Under the pieces are notes generated by a model that worked only from the letters and a program-made list of their open reading frames with translations, ran no database searches and was not told the origin of the DNA. A program made the position numbers and the translations under genes. This document shows, one piece after another, positions 12,205-22,905 of a DNA stretch of 64,000 bases. How positions within the stretch are numbered: position 1 is the stretch's first letter; every line of letters starts with the position of its first letter. This DNA is from Metridium senile (lineage: Eukaryota > Cnidaria > Anthozoa > Actiniaria > Metridiidae): contig OX459110.1 of NCBI GenBank assembly GCA_949775045.1, forward strand, positions 11,751,741-11,815,740, written 5' to 3'.

Positions 12205-15200
12205 TTAGACTGATGAGCTGATGGTATTCATTGTCATCAGTAAATCCTCCATGATATTGAAGCCTTTGTCAGCTCCACTTTTGAAGAAATGGGTTGAGAA
12301 TGCTTCCAACATTCTTCCAAAAACTGGTCCAAGTCCATCTGCTGTGATCACTCCCCTTTGTTCCATTACAGTCCTATGTAGACAATGTATACATCTATTT
12401 CAAAAAAACGCTGAATACTGATTATAAAATATTTGATATAAATTGTGCGCTCTGATTGGCTGAGAAGCGTTCTCTATAACTCAACAGTGCACAGAATGTT
12501 GATTCATTTGATTTTAACTACTGAATATTTTATAAAAGAAATAGAAAACTCGGCAGTAGTGCTCTATCGAGTCATAGAGCACTTGGGAATATTAAGACTT
12601 GAGAAGCACTGAGAAGCACTCCGCTTAAAATTCCCGCGTGCTCTATGACTCGAAAGAGCACCCTGCCTGGCATTGTGGGTCTCATTAATTTTGAAATGAA
12701 AAATAAAAATACAGCGCTATTTACTCCCCATAACTAGCTTGTATATTAATTGTTTTGAATCAAATGCACTAAGAATATATTAAATAATTATTATGCATTT
12801 CGGTCTTGCAATTAGAGACGTATGCAGTATGCAGTATATATTCAGTATTCTACGTTCTTTGAAAAAGCTGTATATATTATTAAATATTGTACAATGGGCA
12901 AAAAGAAGAATATCATCATCACCACCTTCACTATAATCCTATATTATATTATTAACCTATTCATTACTAATTCACTAAGGTTAGACACAATTAAACCACA
13001 CGAATGGAGTCATGAGAACACTGTAAACCCCATACAATGTCTAATTCTAAGTCAGCCATGCTGGATATGCAGCTGGACAAATGTAGTAAGATAATACTAC
13101 ATTGTCTGGCTGCATATCCAGCATGGTTGCTTCTTGTGGTGCAGTGGTTAACACACCGGACTAGAAAGCCGAAACAAGTCAATTAATTCTTTCAAATACT
13201 GTACTACTTAAATGTTAATGAATTTTATCAATAATATGGTAAAAGTAAATCTTGGAATATGATTCAAATTTCAAGTCAAAACTTATACAAATCAGTAAAA
13301 CTGTATATGATTATCAGATTTATAACACTTTTCACAGCTATAATGTATTTTGTAAATTTCTCATGATTAAATATTAATGATATATACAGTTAACAATATA
13401 CATACCATCTGTCATTGACACTGCTTTGTGTATAAACACTGTACTCTTCTAGTTTGACATAGCTAGAGCCTGTTATATTATAACTGTGCAGGCGAAGGAT
13501 TCTTTCTTTTCTTTTAAGCCAAGCTTCTTCTTCTACCTCAAGGGCTGCACTGGGGAAAAACTGAAATGCAAAATAATAATAATGGGAAATTTACCATGAT
13601 ACTAAAAATAATAACAGTAGTTGTAAAACTAATAAATAACTCATGAGAAATTGACAAAAGAAATCATAGCAGTGAAGAAGGTTGAAATCGTCCTGATTTG
13701 CATTAGTTTTAACTTGAATATATAATGACGATGGTGATGGTGATGATGAGGTCTATCAAAAAATGATGGTAATTTTAGTAATGATCATGATGATGATCAT
13801 TGTATATGGTGGCAATGATAATGATGATGACAATGATGATGATGTTTATGATGATGATTTTGATGACAATAACATGGTCTAATATTGAAATTGATGATGA
13901 TAATGATTATGACAATGATGATGATGATGGTGATGATAATAAGGTCTAATATTGAAATTTATGATGATAATGATTATGATAATCATGAAGATGATAGTGG
14001 TGACAATGACCATGAAAAAGATTATCTCACCCTCCTAAAAACGGATGGAAGAATATTGACACATTTTCCTCTCCTCAAAAAGTATTCCTCTCCAGTTTTT
14101 GGATCTAAAAGAAAAAGTGAATCAGAAAGTTGGATAAAAATTCTGACAACCCTACTCTTCCCAAAAAATATACCGACATTCTATCTTCACCCCTCCCACA
14201 CCCCCACCCTGCACTCGACCACCCCCCCCCCCCCCTGCTGCAAAGACAAAGAACAAAACATCTGCACGTATAACAGTAGGCTCAGATTTCAGCCGTTGGG
14301 GTTTCGTGCGCCCGCGATACTCTCCCCACTAACGGCTGGGCGCATCGGCTTGGCATTGTTTTTCTCAGCCAATCAGCGATTTGCCCCTCGAAAATCGAGG
14401 GGCATAATATTAATAAATTAAAATTCATCGTGAACATTATGGCGGATAAGAGTGACTTCGGAAGTGCTTGTTCAAATGCTTTGAAATCGTTTGGTTTCGA
14501 GAAATCTAAGGATATTCAACGAAGGAATAAGTAAAAGGCAAAGATGTTTTTGTTTATCTACCGACTGGCTCAGGAAAATCATTGATTTTCCAAACAGCGC
14601 CGCTTGTTTTCCACCATGGAAGGATCCATTGTTTTGGTTATTTTACCTTTGGTTTCTCTCATGAGAGACCAAGAGAACTTCTTAACATCCAAAGACATTA
14701 AGACTGCCTTGATAGGCCAAGAAGAGGATGGCGAATGAGTAATATGCTAAACAAATACGAAGTTTTCATTTTAAATTACGGCGGTGATTGTAAGTTGTCA
14801 TTTGTATCGAAACTCGTAATTATCGTCTTTATTTAATACTTGATTTTTTTTCTCAATAAACCTAAACTACACAGCTATATTCTTAGAATAACTACATTTA
14901 AATCCAAAATGTTTACTTTCAAAATTAAAACTGGTTTATTATTCGCGGTTGTAACATATACTCAAGCGGCTCTCTAAACGAGTCAACAATGTGACTATTA
15001 AATGTGTATCGAAACGACTCTAGCTGTAATCATCGTCTTTATTGCTTGAATTTTTTCTCGATAAACCTTAAATACACAGCTATATTCTTTGAATAACTAC
15101 ATTTAAATCCAAAATGTTTACTTTCAAATTAAAACTGGTTTATTATGCGCGGTTGTAACATATACTCAAGCGGCTCTCTTAACGAGTCAACAATGTGTAT

Positions 15201-15941
15201 CGAAACGACTCTAGCTGTAATTTTACTTCTTTATTGTTTGATTATTCTTAAAATCCTATAAAAATGGACTATATACTTGGAATAAACAAAACGTTTACCA
15301 TTGAAATAGCTTTTGCGCTGATTTGTCTCGATCGTTCTTTTGACAAATAACATACCCGATGGAATTGCTAAATGATATGCAGGTTTTGCTAAGAGTTGTT
15401 TCGAATTGAATTCGAATCATTTACAAATTTTAATAAAAGACCTTTTGACAATCAGGCCGTTGGAAAGTTTATTTACATTAGCTTACATTTCAACAAATTT
15501 TATTTCCGTTTCCGTTTTTTTATGCTATTAGCATAATTACGTCACGGACATGCGCGACACGTTTCGAAGCCGATGCGCCCAGCCGTTAGTGGGGAGAGTA
15601 TCGCGGGCGCACGAAACCCCAACGGCTGAAATCTGAGCCTAGTATAACAGTTGAGCAAAAAAAAATCAATGAAGTTATTTCTCAAACTAACTTTTCGTTA
15701 CCTAATTTGTGTTCAACGACAGTTACTGAGGTGACATTCTTGTCTTTACCACATGTGTACTGAAATTGGAACAAAATGTCGTCATGTTGTGTCTATTACC
15801 AGGGATATTTCACACTTTTTTCGCTGTTTAAACTTGTCAAAATAAACACACTTTAACTTCAAAACTTACCTTCTGAAAGTAGGCTCGAACTACAATTTCA
15901 AATGGATGTTTAAAGACATAATGAAAGTCTAAAGACTTCAT
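12205..15941 (-). CDS. PRELI/MSF1-domain protein, PRELID2-like
   Basis: Predicted intermembrane-space lipid-transfer protein of the PRELI/SLMO family, in which members carry phospholipids such as phosphatidic acid or phosphatidylserine between mitochondrial membranes. PRELID2's own substrate is less well defined. Five exons, right to left: 15941-15870, 15759-15702, 14104-14031, 13560-13406 and 12373-12205. All are GT-AG and in frame, giving 175 residues, the usual family length. The start MKSLDFHYVFKHPFEIVVRAY matches the family N-terminus (hydrophobic-HPFE-V). Later blocks GEEYFLRRGKCVNILP, EEEAWLKRKERILRLHSYN and FSTHFFKSGADKGFNIMEDL fit the conserved core and C-terminal helix. An upstream in-frame ATG at 16031 would add 30 residues; the internal ATG is preferred because family members start at MK. 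Intron 2 hosts a transposon (14277-15641). It is divergent from the CaMKII gene, with about 400 bases between start codons. Confidence 0.9.
12424..12690. repeat. Dispersed repeat with GTGCTCTATGACTC words
   Basis: Contains GCGCTCTGATTGGCTGAGAAGCG, the pair GAGTCATAGAGCAC/GTGCTCTATGACTC and TTTTATAAAAGAAATAGAAAA. A longer relative lies in the opposite orientation at 33160-33640 and a partial one at 44250-44480. Probably a non-autonomous DNA transposon family. It lies in the last intron of the PRELI gene. Confidence 0.65.
13040..13185 (+). repeat. SINE-like copy with tRNA-like segment, plus short foldback
   Basis: An inverted pair (AGCCATGCTGGATATGCAGC and complement) is followed by GTGGTGCAGTGGTTAACAC and GGACTAGAAAGCCG. 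The latter resemble a tRNA A-box region and anticodon arm. The same string order is found on the minus strand at 31985-32085, where a B-box-like GGGTTTCAATTCCC is also present. Interpreted as a tRNA-derived SINE fragment, not a functional tRNA. Confidence 0.55.
13720..14020. repeat. GATGAT microsatellite
   Basis: Imperfect GAT/AAT/TGG trinucleotide array in the PRELI gene intron adjoining exon 3. The long Asp/Met-rich frame across it is a repeat artefact. Confidence 0.85.
14439..14739 (+). pseudogene. RecQ-type DNA helicase N-terminal fragment, frameshifted
   Basis: Fragment of a superfamily 2 RecQ helicase carried inside the TIR element. It opens with an ATG (MADKSDFGSACSNALKSFGF) and meets a stop after 28 residues. 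In the +1 frame it continues KGKDVFVYLPTGSGKSLIFQ, which holds a Walker A motif (TGSGKS). After another frame change it reads SIVLVILPLVSLMRDQ, the conserved RecQ motif Ia region, and runs to a TGA at 14737-14739. At least two frameshifts and the absence of all later helicase motifs (DEAH box onward) make it non-functional. It could be a captured host fragment or the decayed remains of a helicase native to a larger parent element. Confidence 0.8.
14800..15235. repeat. Tandem duplication of about 190 bases inside the TIR element
   Basis: Two consecutive copies share ACACAGCTATATTCTT, AACTACATTTAAATCCAAAA, GTAACATATACTCAAGCGGC and ACGAGTCAACAATGTG, with the start of a third at about 15195. Non-coding. 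Confidence 0.8.
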
Positions 15942-16345
15942 TTTTGAAAGCACATCTCCATTTCCTCGACTAAAGACTCTTGTGTGTCCCGCACCGCAAC
16001 GGGTAGTCCGCTGTGACAGACATGAGCCCACGTTCTACACTAGCATTTCATTGATTTCAAAAATCAGAAATTTTATATATTGCTTATTTTTATTATATTT
16101 ACTATTTATTATATATATTTATTATATAACTCCTGATTTTGCGCATTTTTTTTCTTTTTTAACAATCCCACAGGAAGCCCAAAGCTTCCAGTTTCAGCGG
16201 GTGGTCCACAGGAAACCCATTTCGCGACACACAATGAGTATAATGAGGGACGAGAGGGCCTGATGAATCAAATACCATCCCATACCCACCCAGGTATTTT
16301 TACTAGCAACGAGGGGAAAACAAAGTGAAAGCTCCAAGCCCAGCC
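15942..16345. promoter_or_regulatory. Putative bidirectional promoter between PRELI and CaMKII genes
   Basis: About 400 bases separate two divergent start codons. The region contains an AT-rich stretch at 16070-16130 and a good splice acceptor (pyrimidine run then CCCACAG) ending at 16172. That suggests a non-coding CaMKII exon may begin at 16173. No clear TATA or initiator can be assigned, so the promoter call rests on geometry. Confidence 0.4.
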
Positions 16346-19300
16346 ATGGCAAATCAATCTACTAACTCGATAACTCTCGAGAATTCATTTTCTGATCTGT
16401 ATGAGCTTAAATCAGAACTAGGGAAAGGTGCATTTAGCGTTGTTTATCGATGTTCTCAAAAGAAAACGGGCCAAGATTATGCCGTAAAGGTGCTCGATGT
16501 TCGTAACATGAGCGAGAAAGACCGTACTAAAATTGACCGAGAAATCAAGATATGTCGTGAGCTTACACATCCTAATATAGTTCGCCTACATTCAAACATC
16601 AAAACAGTTACCAACTATTACTTAATCTTCGATCTTGTAACTGGTGGTGAGTTGTTCGAGGACATAGTAGCTCGGGAGTATTACAGCGAGAACGACGCGT
16701 CTCATTGCATACAACAAGTTCTCCAAAGCATCCAACATTGCCATGATAATCACGTCATACACCGTGATTTAAAGCCAGAAAACCTCCTCTTGTCTAGCAA
16801 AGATCGTGGTGCTATAGTAAAACTGGCGGATTTTGGGCTAGCTATTGAGGTACTTGATAATCAACCAGCTTGGTTTGGCCTTGCTGGGACTCCTGGTTAT
16901 CTATCACCGGAAGTGCTGAAGAAAGAGCCCTATGGACAAGCTGTGGATGTGTGGGCTTGTGGAGTTATTTTGTACATTCTTTTGGTAGGGTACCCTCCTT
17001 TTTGGGACGATGAAAAGGAGAAACTCTACCTGCAAATCAAGCAAGGATCGTACGACGTAAGTTGATTATATTTTTCGAGTTGTAAACTTTGGTATTGTAA
17101 TTGTGGTCATTCCATACATATTTGTTGCTGGTTAAATTCAAAAGTTTTATACCATAGGATTTCGTAGAAAGCATTCTGAACAAAAGGTAATTTTTGATTT
17201 TAATTTTGACAGAAGAGAGGATAATTCACTTACGAGTTTCAGCAATGGGCGTGATTTCCATGTTACAATTAGTCACAAAATGTTGCTCATTTCAAGTTTC
17301 AGTATTAAAATTGATTTCGCATCCTTCATATGGCAAACTATATTATATTTTTTTACAGACAGCTTTCATTTTCTTACCTGCTGTGAGAGATTATGTCTGT
17401 CATATATTGATGCAAAAGTATTTTAATTATAAATAATATAAAAAAAACTGATTCCAAGGTTAAGAATTTGCTCAGGCATATTAAAATTTTTTGCTAGCTT
17501 TCAAGGCTTTGAACAAATGTAAAAAATCGTTTTTATATTGATATTTAGTCGCGACTTTGATGATAAGAATGTCTGATTATTGCTGTTGCTAGGATATTCT
17601 CGGAGGGTTCTTATTCTTTTATTTTAATTTAAGCTAGGCCTTAAAAACAAATTATATGTGAAATTGATAAAGAAAGTGCTTTCCTTTTTCCTATTCTTAC
17701 CAAAGCGTTGCAATATAAAATTTACAATAAAAGACAATTTTTTCTTTTGGAGCTTAAATGATTATTGGTCCTCAAATAATTACATTTATGTAAAATTAAT
17801 TTTCATAAAAAAAACAAATCCCCACAATAAAATATTATGTATATTCACCATCATGTTGCTACTCTAATCCCAAGAAACTTTTAGATTATAATTAAATCAA
17901 TATATAAATCAATAGGTAAATGACAAAATAAATAAATAAATAGATAAAATGAATATATATGTGAATATATAGATAAACAATTAAAATAAATAAAAGTGCA
18001 AATAATTAAGTAAATGAATATTTAAAATCTGAACAGTTTCTAACACCAGCTAGTAGATTATTACGATAGGTAATATAATGAAATTTGTAAAAAATGTTGA
18101 CTTACCTTTAGTTTATGGACGTTTCAAGCTTTCTGAGTAAAAGAGTGGAATTAATAGATTATTAATTACTTGACAAACCTTGTATTTATGTAGAGGATAG
18201 ATAGGATAGGATAGATACTTTCTTTCTTTAACCAAGGTAAATTACATCAGTCAATAGCTAATTAAAAATATATATTTTGTAAACTATTTACAACTATAAC
18301 TAAATATTAAAGCTTTGTTACTGTTTTACATGTTGGTCGTGGGAGTCTTATGTTTTGAAAATACATTTTAAATTCTCTTTTTAAACTGTTAAATAGAGTT
18401 TGCCTCTCTAGGTAAGAGAGGGAGCTGATTCCACAGTAATTAAGGCACCACTGTAGCTAAAGTAGTTTTTAAGATATTCTGTTCATGACTTAAGAATTTA
18501 CAACGTATTTTCTTTATATCACAATTTGTACTTTGTTGTTTTATTTGTAAAAAAAATCATTTGATAAACTGGAGCATATTTGTGTGATGTCTTAAACATT
18601 AAAGCTGGTTTTTATTTATTGCGACGTACAGTAAGGAACAAGGATTAACCAAGATGACATTTTGTTTACACTTGCAGTATCCATCACCAGAATGGGACTC
18701 AGTTACGAAAGAAGCAAAGGATTTGATCAATAAAATGTTGGTGACTGACCCAAGAAGACGTATCACCGCTGTCGAGGCTCTTAAACATCCATGGATCGTG
18801 GTAAGCTAATAATAAAATAAGAATTATTTTTTAATAAGTAAATAAAGTACATAGTTTCCCAAGGCATGACAATTAGAAATAATGAGTTATAATAATTATA
18901 ATAGGCAATAAAATGAAATTTGTAACACTGTAAAAAATGGTTACCTGACTTAACCAGGGTTCCCACTGTCAGGGAAAAGTCATTGAATTTAGATTTTTTT
19001 TCAAGATCAGTGAGTTGTCAGGGAATTTTGATTTTGGTCAGGGAAATTTGCAATTTATTAAAAAGTCAGGGAATTTGTTTCATCATTCTCAAATTATTTT
19101 TGGTGATAATTATGTAATTTCACTCCAAAACAAAACTTCCCAAAGGTTTCCGATTTTTCATTAAAAGGACTAAATAGAAGTGTGCCACTTGGTCATTGAA
19201 AAATTGGTTTTGTTCAGGGAAAATTAATTTAGTAATATTTTTGAATCAAATATTAATTGCATGCAGGTCTAATCTTTTACAATTAATTTTGATCAATTTC

Positions 19301-20573
19301 AGTTTTTCTGCAAAAAGCCAGTCTAGTGTCTTAAAAGCCAATTAAGTGCAACAAAGCCATCTAATTTAAAAGCCATTAAAGTGTTTTTTTTTTAATGAAA
19401 TATACCAGTGCTATTATTAGAAACAATAAAGAGTTTAGGATGCCATTTAGAGTGAGCCCGACAGGAAAACATTACAATGTTGCCATTAGATTTGCTTCAA
19501 TAGAGTTATCAATATTACTTTTAGATCCATTTCTTCTAAGTTAATTTGAACAGGATACCAAATCTTTTGGATGACTTAATTTTTAGATTCTTTCAATTGA
19601 TAATGATTATCACACCAAAAACATGTTTTGTCATAAACACATTAATGCAGTTTACTTGTTAGAGAAATTTCATAATCTAAATCTAAATTTTAATCCACAA
19701 AGTTTGCCCATCACTGCAGATAAATATTTAAAATAACAATGCTATAGTCATTCAATTAAAATCATCCATATAATTATTATGATGATAATGATGCTTATCA
19801 TGATGATGATGATGACAATGGTAGTGAATATTATTATAATTATGATGATGATGATAATGGGGTTATGATGATTATAATGCTGATGATGTTAATGGTGATT
19901 GTGATTAGAATAGGGATAGTGATGATGGTGATTACAATAATGATGGTGATGACAATGACACATTTAAATCCTGACGTAAACATTTGCAATTTTGTTATAG
20001 AATCGTGAGCGCATCGCGTCCACAGTCCATCGCCAGACAACAATAGATGGCCTAAAGAAATTCAATGCACGACGCACCCTTAAAAGTGCAATCATTAGTA
20101 CCATGTTCCTGCAAAGAACGTCCTGTAAGAAGAAGATATCCCAGGAAGACTCCGTCCAGACCATAATAGAGGAGAACAACAGCTCTACTCAAGAACAAGA
20201 AATCATTCGCTTGACTCAAGAACTGATCACTAGTATAACATCTTCTGATTATGCCACATATACAAAGCTAGTGGATCCTCGCTTGACAGCTATTGAACCA
20301 GAGTCGCATGGTAACCTGGTTGAGGGAATGGAATTCCATAAGTTTTACTTTGATAATTACAACCGGAAGTCACCAACTAACACAACAATATTGTCGCCAA
20401 ATGTACATATCCTTGCCCCTAACGCAGCTTGTATTTCGTATACCCGTTTGACACAAGTTATTCGACCAGATGGCTCACCCGAAACGGTTCTGTCTGAGGA
20501 GACGCGAGTCTGGCAGAGGAAAAATGGTAACTGGGTGAATGTACATTTCCATCGCTCTTGCATCAACAAATGA
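16346..20573 (+). CDS. Calcium/calmodulin-dependent protein kinase II (CaMKII)
   Basis: Ser/Thr kinase activated by calcium/calmodulin and assembled into multimers through its hub domain. Three coding exons only: 16346-17056, 18678-18800 and 20001-20573, GT-AG and in frame, 468 residues. Kinase domain about 19-278: glycine loop GKGAFSVV, Lys48, HRDLKPEN at 139-146, DFG at 162-164, [10 protein letters not shown] and [19 protein letters not shown], all diagnostic of CaMKII. The regulatory segment [20 protein letters not shown] keeps the autophosphorylation Thr (Thr292, equivalent of Thr286), although the preceding Glu is Thr. A very short linker leads to the hub domain ([15 protein letters not shown] to VNVHFHRSC). 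The ATG at 16346 sits in GCCATGGC, a good initiation context. An AATAAA lies near 20735. Vertebrate CaMKII genes have many more exons, so the nearly intron-free kinase exon is unusual. Confidence 0.96.
17057..18677. other. CaMKII intron 1, AT-rich
   Basis: No exon or RNA gene seen. It holds a truncated copy of the hammerhead-like repeat on the minus strand at about 18060-18142. Confidence 0.6.
18060..18142 (-). repeat. Truncated copy of the hammerhead-like repeat (copy 3)
   Basis: Retains the GATAGGTAATATAATGAAATTTGTAA-side block and a decayed core (GACGTTTCAAGCTTT). A second small fragment of the same family (ATAAAATGAAATTTGTAACAC) is at 18901-18957 in the next intron. Confidence 0.65.
18955..19225. 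repeat. GTCAGGGAA-word dispersed repeat
   Basis: Starts CAGGGTTCCCACTGTCAGGGAA and repeats GTCAGGGAA(A/T)TT several times with no codon structure. This is typical of degenerate dispersed repeats in invertebrates. It lies in CaMKII intron 2. Confidence 0.6.
19780..19960. repeat. GAT microsatellite in CaMKII intron 2
   Basis: Imperfect GATGATAAT array shortly before the last CaMKII exon. No gene. Confidence 0.85.
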
Positions 20574-21309
20574 AAAGTGGATGGGAAGTGGATGGGATTG
20601 CCACTCATAATTGATAGTGATAAACAAGGTGAAAAGAAAAATAATTTTCTGAATTTTTGTTGTGAAATAATGGGAAAATTGATAGAAGTTTTGTTGAATA
20701 TCACTTCTACCCATTTATACACTGAGAAGTGAAAATAAAATTCTGAAAAAAATGGAATTTAAAATGGTGATTGTGAAAAAGGTGACAAATTTGTTTGTTT
20801 TCACTTTGACAAATTGAGTGCTGAAACAAAGTGGGAAGAAGTAAAAAATGAGAGCATATATCTATTAAGTGCTTGTTGATACTTTTGTCCCGAGCCGATT
20901 TTGTAAAAAATGAAAGCATATATGTCTGAGTGCTTGTTGTTTCGAGGAAGAAGTCAGCTGAATGTGTGTTATTTTGGTGAATTTTCACTTTCATACTTAT
21001 GGGTATAATTAATGTAATGTCTCAAGGCTATCAATTAATATGTGTGGAGACAAAATGTAATATTGAAAAATTGAATTGTCATATTAATTTTCATCAGATT
21101 TGTAGAATATACTTCGTTTTTCTATTATAGAGATTTAGATTTTGTTGACAATTAGATTTAACTTTGAACTGATGAATTATTAACATGTAATATGGACTAT
21201 AGTACATGCAATAAAATATGTATTGCATATAATAATACATTCGTTGGCAAATACAAATTATAACATTTTGATGTAAATTACTGAATGCATTGCCAATTTA
21301 TTTACTGAA

Positions 21310-21640
21310 TACGTTGTTAATTTTATTTTTTGGCATTTTGTCTGCAACAAGACAATGTATTATTTCTTCTTTGTAAAATATTTTTCATTCATTTGATAAT
21401 TAAATTTTCAAATTTTGTAGTATACATTACTAATAATAAATGCTTGTCTTTTAGTCTGCAAAAAGACAATGTATTATTCCTTGTTTGTAAAATATTTTTC
21501 ATTCATTTGGCTTGATAATTTTCCAATTTTGTAGAAAATATTAGAAATATTAAATGCTTGTCATTTTGTCTGCATTTTCCTTTGTGAAATATTTATATTA
21601 TTCATTTGATAATTTTCTAATTTTGTAGTATATACACCTA
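21310..21640. repeat. Tandem repeat, about 120 base unit, three copies
   Basis: Each unit carries TGTCTGCA(A)AAGACAATGTATTA-like and TTTTTCATTCATTTG words followed by AATTTTGTAGTATA. The last copy is shortened. Confidence 0.75.
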
Positions 21641-22250
21641 TTGCAAGAACGTTGTACTGACTTTTGTAATATAGTGGTAAAGGAATTAATTAAAAGAGAA
21701 AATAATGAAGATCCCTCAAACTGTACTCTTTCTTTTGTTGTTCCATTCTTACTAAATTACTTATTTCATGTGAAAGCATTTTCGCAACCAAGAGTGTTAA
21801 TAATTGTTTGTCATTACCTCAATACTTAACAGTATATAGACAATTCACAACTGAACAAAAAAATAAAGAAATGAAAATTCTTGTATGAAATAAAAAAGCG
21901 TGTCAATTAAGACGCACGAGCTTCAGCGGTAGATACGGTCTAATATCCCAAGATAGCGAACCAATGAGAGCGCGCGTTCTTATGAGGTTGTGAATTTTGT
22001 ATATACTAAATGTTGATGTTTTATAGGGGGCACACTAATATTTGGGATTTCAATTAAAAATATGTTTTGTTATGTAAATGAATTTTCCAAAATAAATGGA
22101 TGAATTATAACATGGAGAGCAATTAAAAGTAATCATTGAATACCATTGCATTTCTTTGTTACATTTAACTCATGATATTAAACTGAGGATTTAATAAAAT
22201 TTATGGTGTTGAGAGACGTTAACGTTTTTCTTTCCAATTTGCAAATATAT

Positions 22251-22325
22251 TAGCCTGAGAAAACAGACGTTTCGCTCGTTTCGCGGGGGGACGAGGAGAG
22301 AAACAACGTCTGTTTTCTCAGGCTA
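22251..22325. mobile_element. 75 bp MITE with 9 bp target duplication
   Basis: Termini TAGCCTGAGAAAACAGACGTT (arm) and the exact complement, with a loop rich in G. The flanks are identical 9-mers CAAATATAT at 22242-22250 and 22326-22334. Same duplication length as the larger TIR element at 14277. Confidence 0.85.
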
Positions 22326-22689
22326 CAAATATATATACTTTAAAAATATTTTTTTGAAGTAAAGGATTTTGCCACCTTTTTGTAACACTGCCTGATGTTC
22401 AAACAGATGTTCTTTCGTAACGTTACGTTCAGTTGTAAGGGACGGACCGTGTGAATTTTGATGGGGGGGGGGGGGGGGGGGGGTACCCAATTAATTCCCC
22501 CAAAAAAATCGAGCATGACCAGTCAAGGCAAAAAAAATATCGACGATCTGTCAAAAAAATATCTTGCAAACTATATGTCCTAAAAAAAAATCCAACAATC
22601 CTAACGATACCAAGAAACGTTCAAAAGTCTAAATTTCAATTTTAATACCAAAACGCTGATTTTTAAGCGTAAGAGATACGACGGTAATA

Positions 22690-22905
22690 CCCAGGGTTGC
22701 GACGAGAGATGTGGGACCAGAGATCACATGCCTGGGATCAGGGATCACATAGTCCGAATCAGCTGGAATCAGGGATCACAGAAGAGCGATCGGGATGGTA
22801 TGAATAAATTCAGGGATCAGAACATTTTTAATGGGATCAGGGATCAAACTTGTGTAAAAAATCGTGATCAACCATGAGAAAACATCCCACGTCACGACCC
22901 TGTAA
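22690..22905. repeat. Dispersed repeat with GGGATCAGGGATCA words
   Basis: Contains GACGAGAGATGTGGGA, repeated GGGATCAGGGATCA, GAATAAATTCAGGGATCA and CACGTCACGACCCTG. An inverted, shorter relative is at 32926-33068. Confidence 0.65.

Larger units (their letters stand above)
14277..15641. mobile_element. TIR transposon with 9 bp target duplication (Mutator-like by structure)
   Basis: The first 75 bases (14277-14351) and last 75 bases (15567-15641) are exact reverse complements on direct reading. The termini are TAGGCTCAG and CTGAGCCTA. The flanks are identical 9-mers GTATAACAG at 14268-14276 and 15642-15650. Long inverted repeats with 9 bp duplications are typical of Mutator-like elements (established for that superfamily); the superfamily call is inferred from structure only. 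No transposase is visible, so the element is non-autonomous. The arms are GC-rich while the interior is AT-rich. Inside are a RecQ-helicase remnant and a roughly 190 base tandem duplication. The identity of the arms and target duplications implies a recent insertion. Confidence 0.85.

Noticed and set aside
15942..16031. N-terminal extension of the PRELI protein (MGSCLSQRTTRCGAG...)
   Set aside because: Family members start at the MK preceding the conserved strand, and the extension shows no family similarity. Left as a possible alternative start only.
16325..16345. Longer CaMKII start (MKAPSPAM...)
   Set aside because: The first codon there is GTG. The first in-frame ATG in a good context is at 16346.
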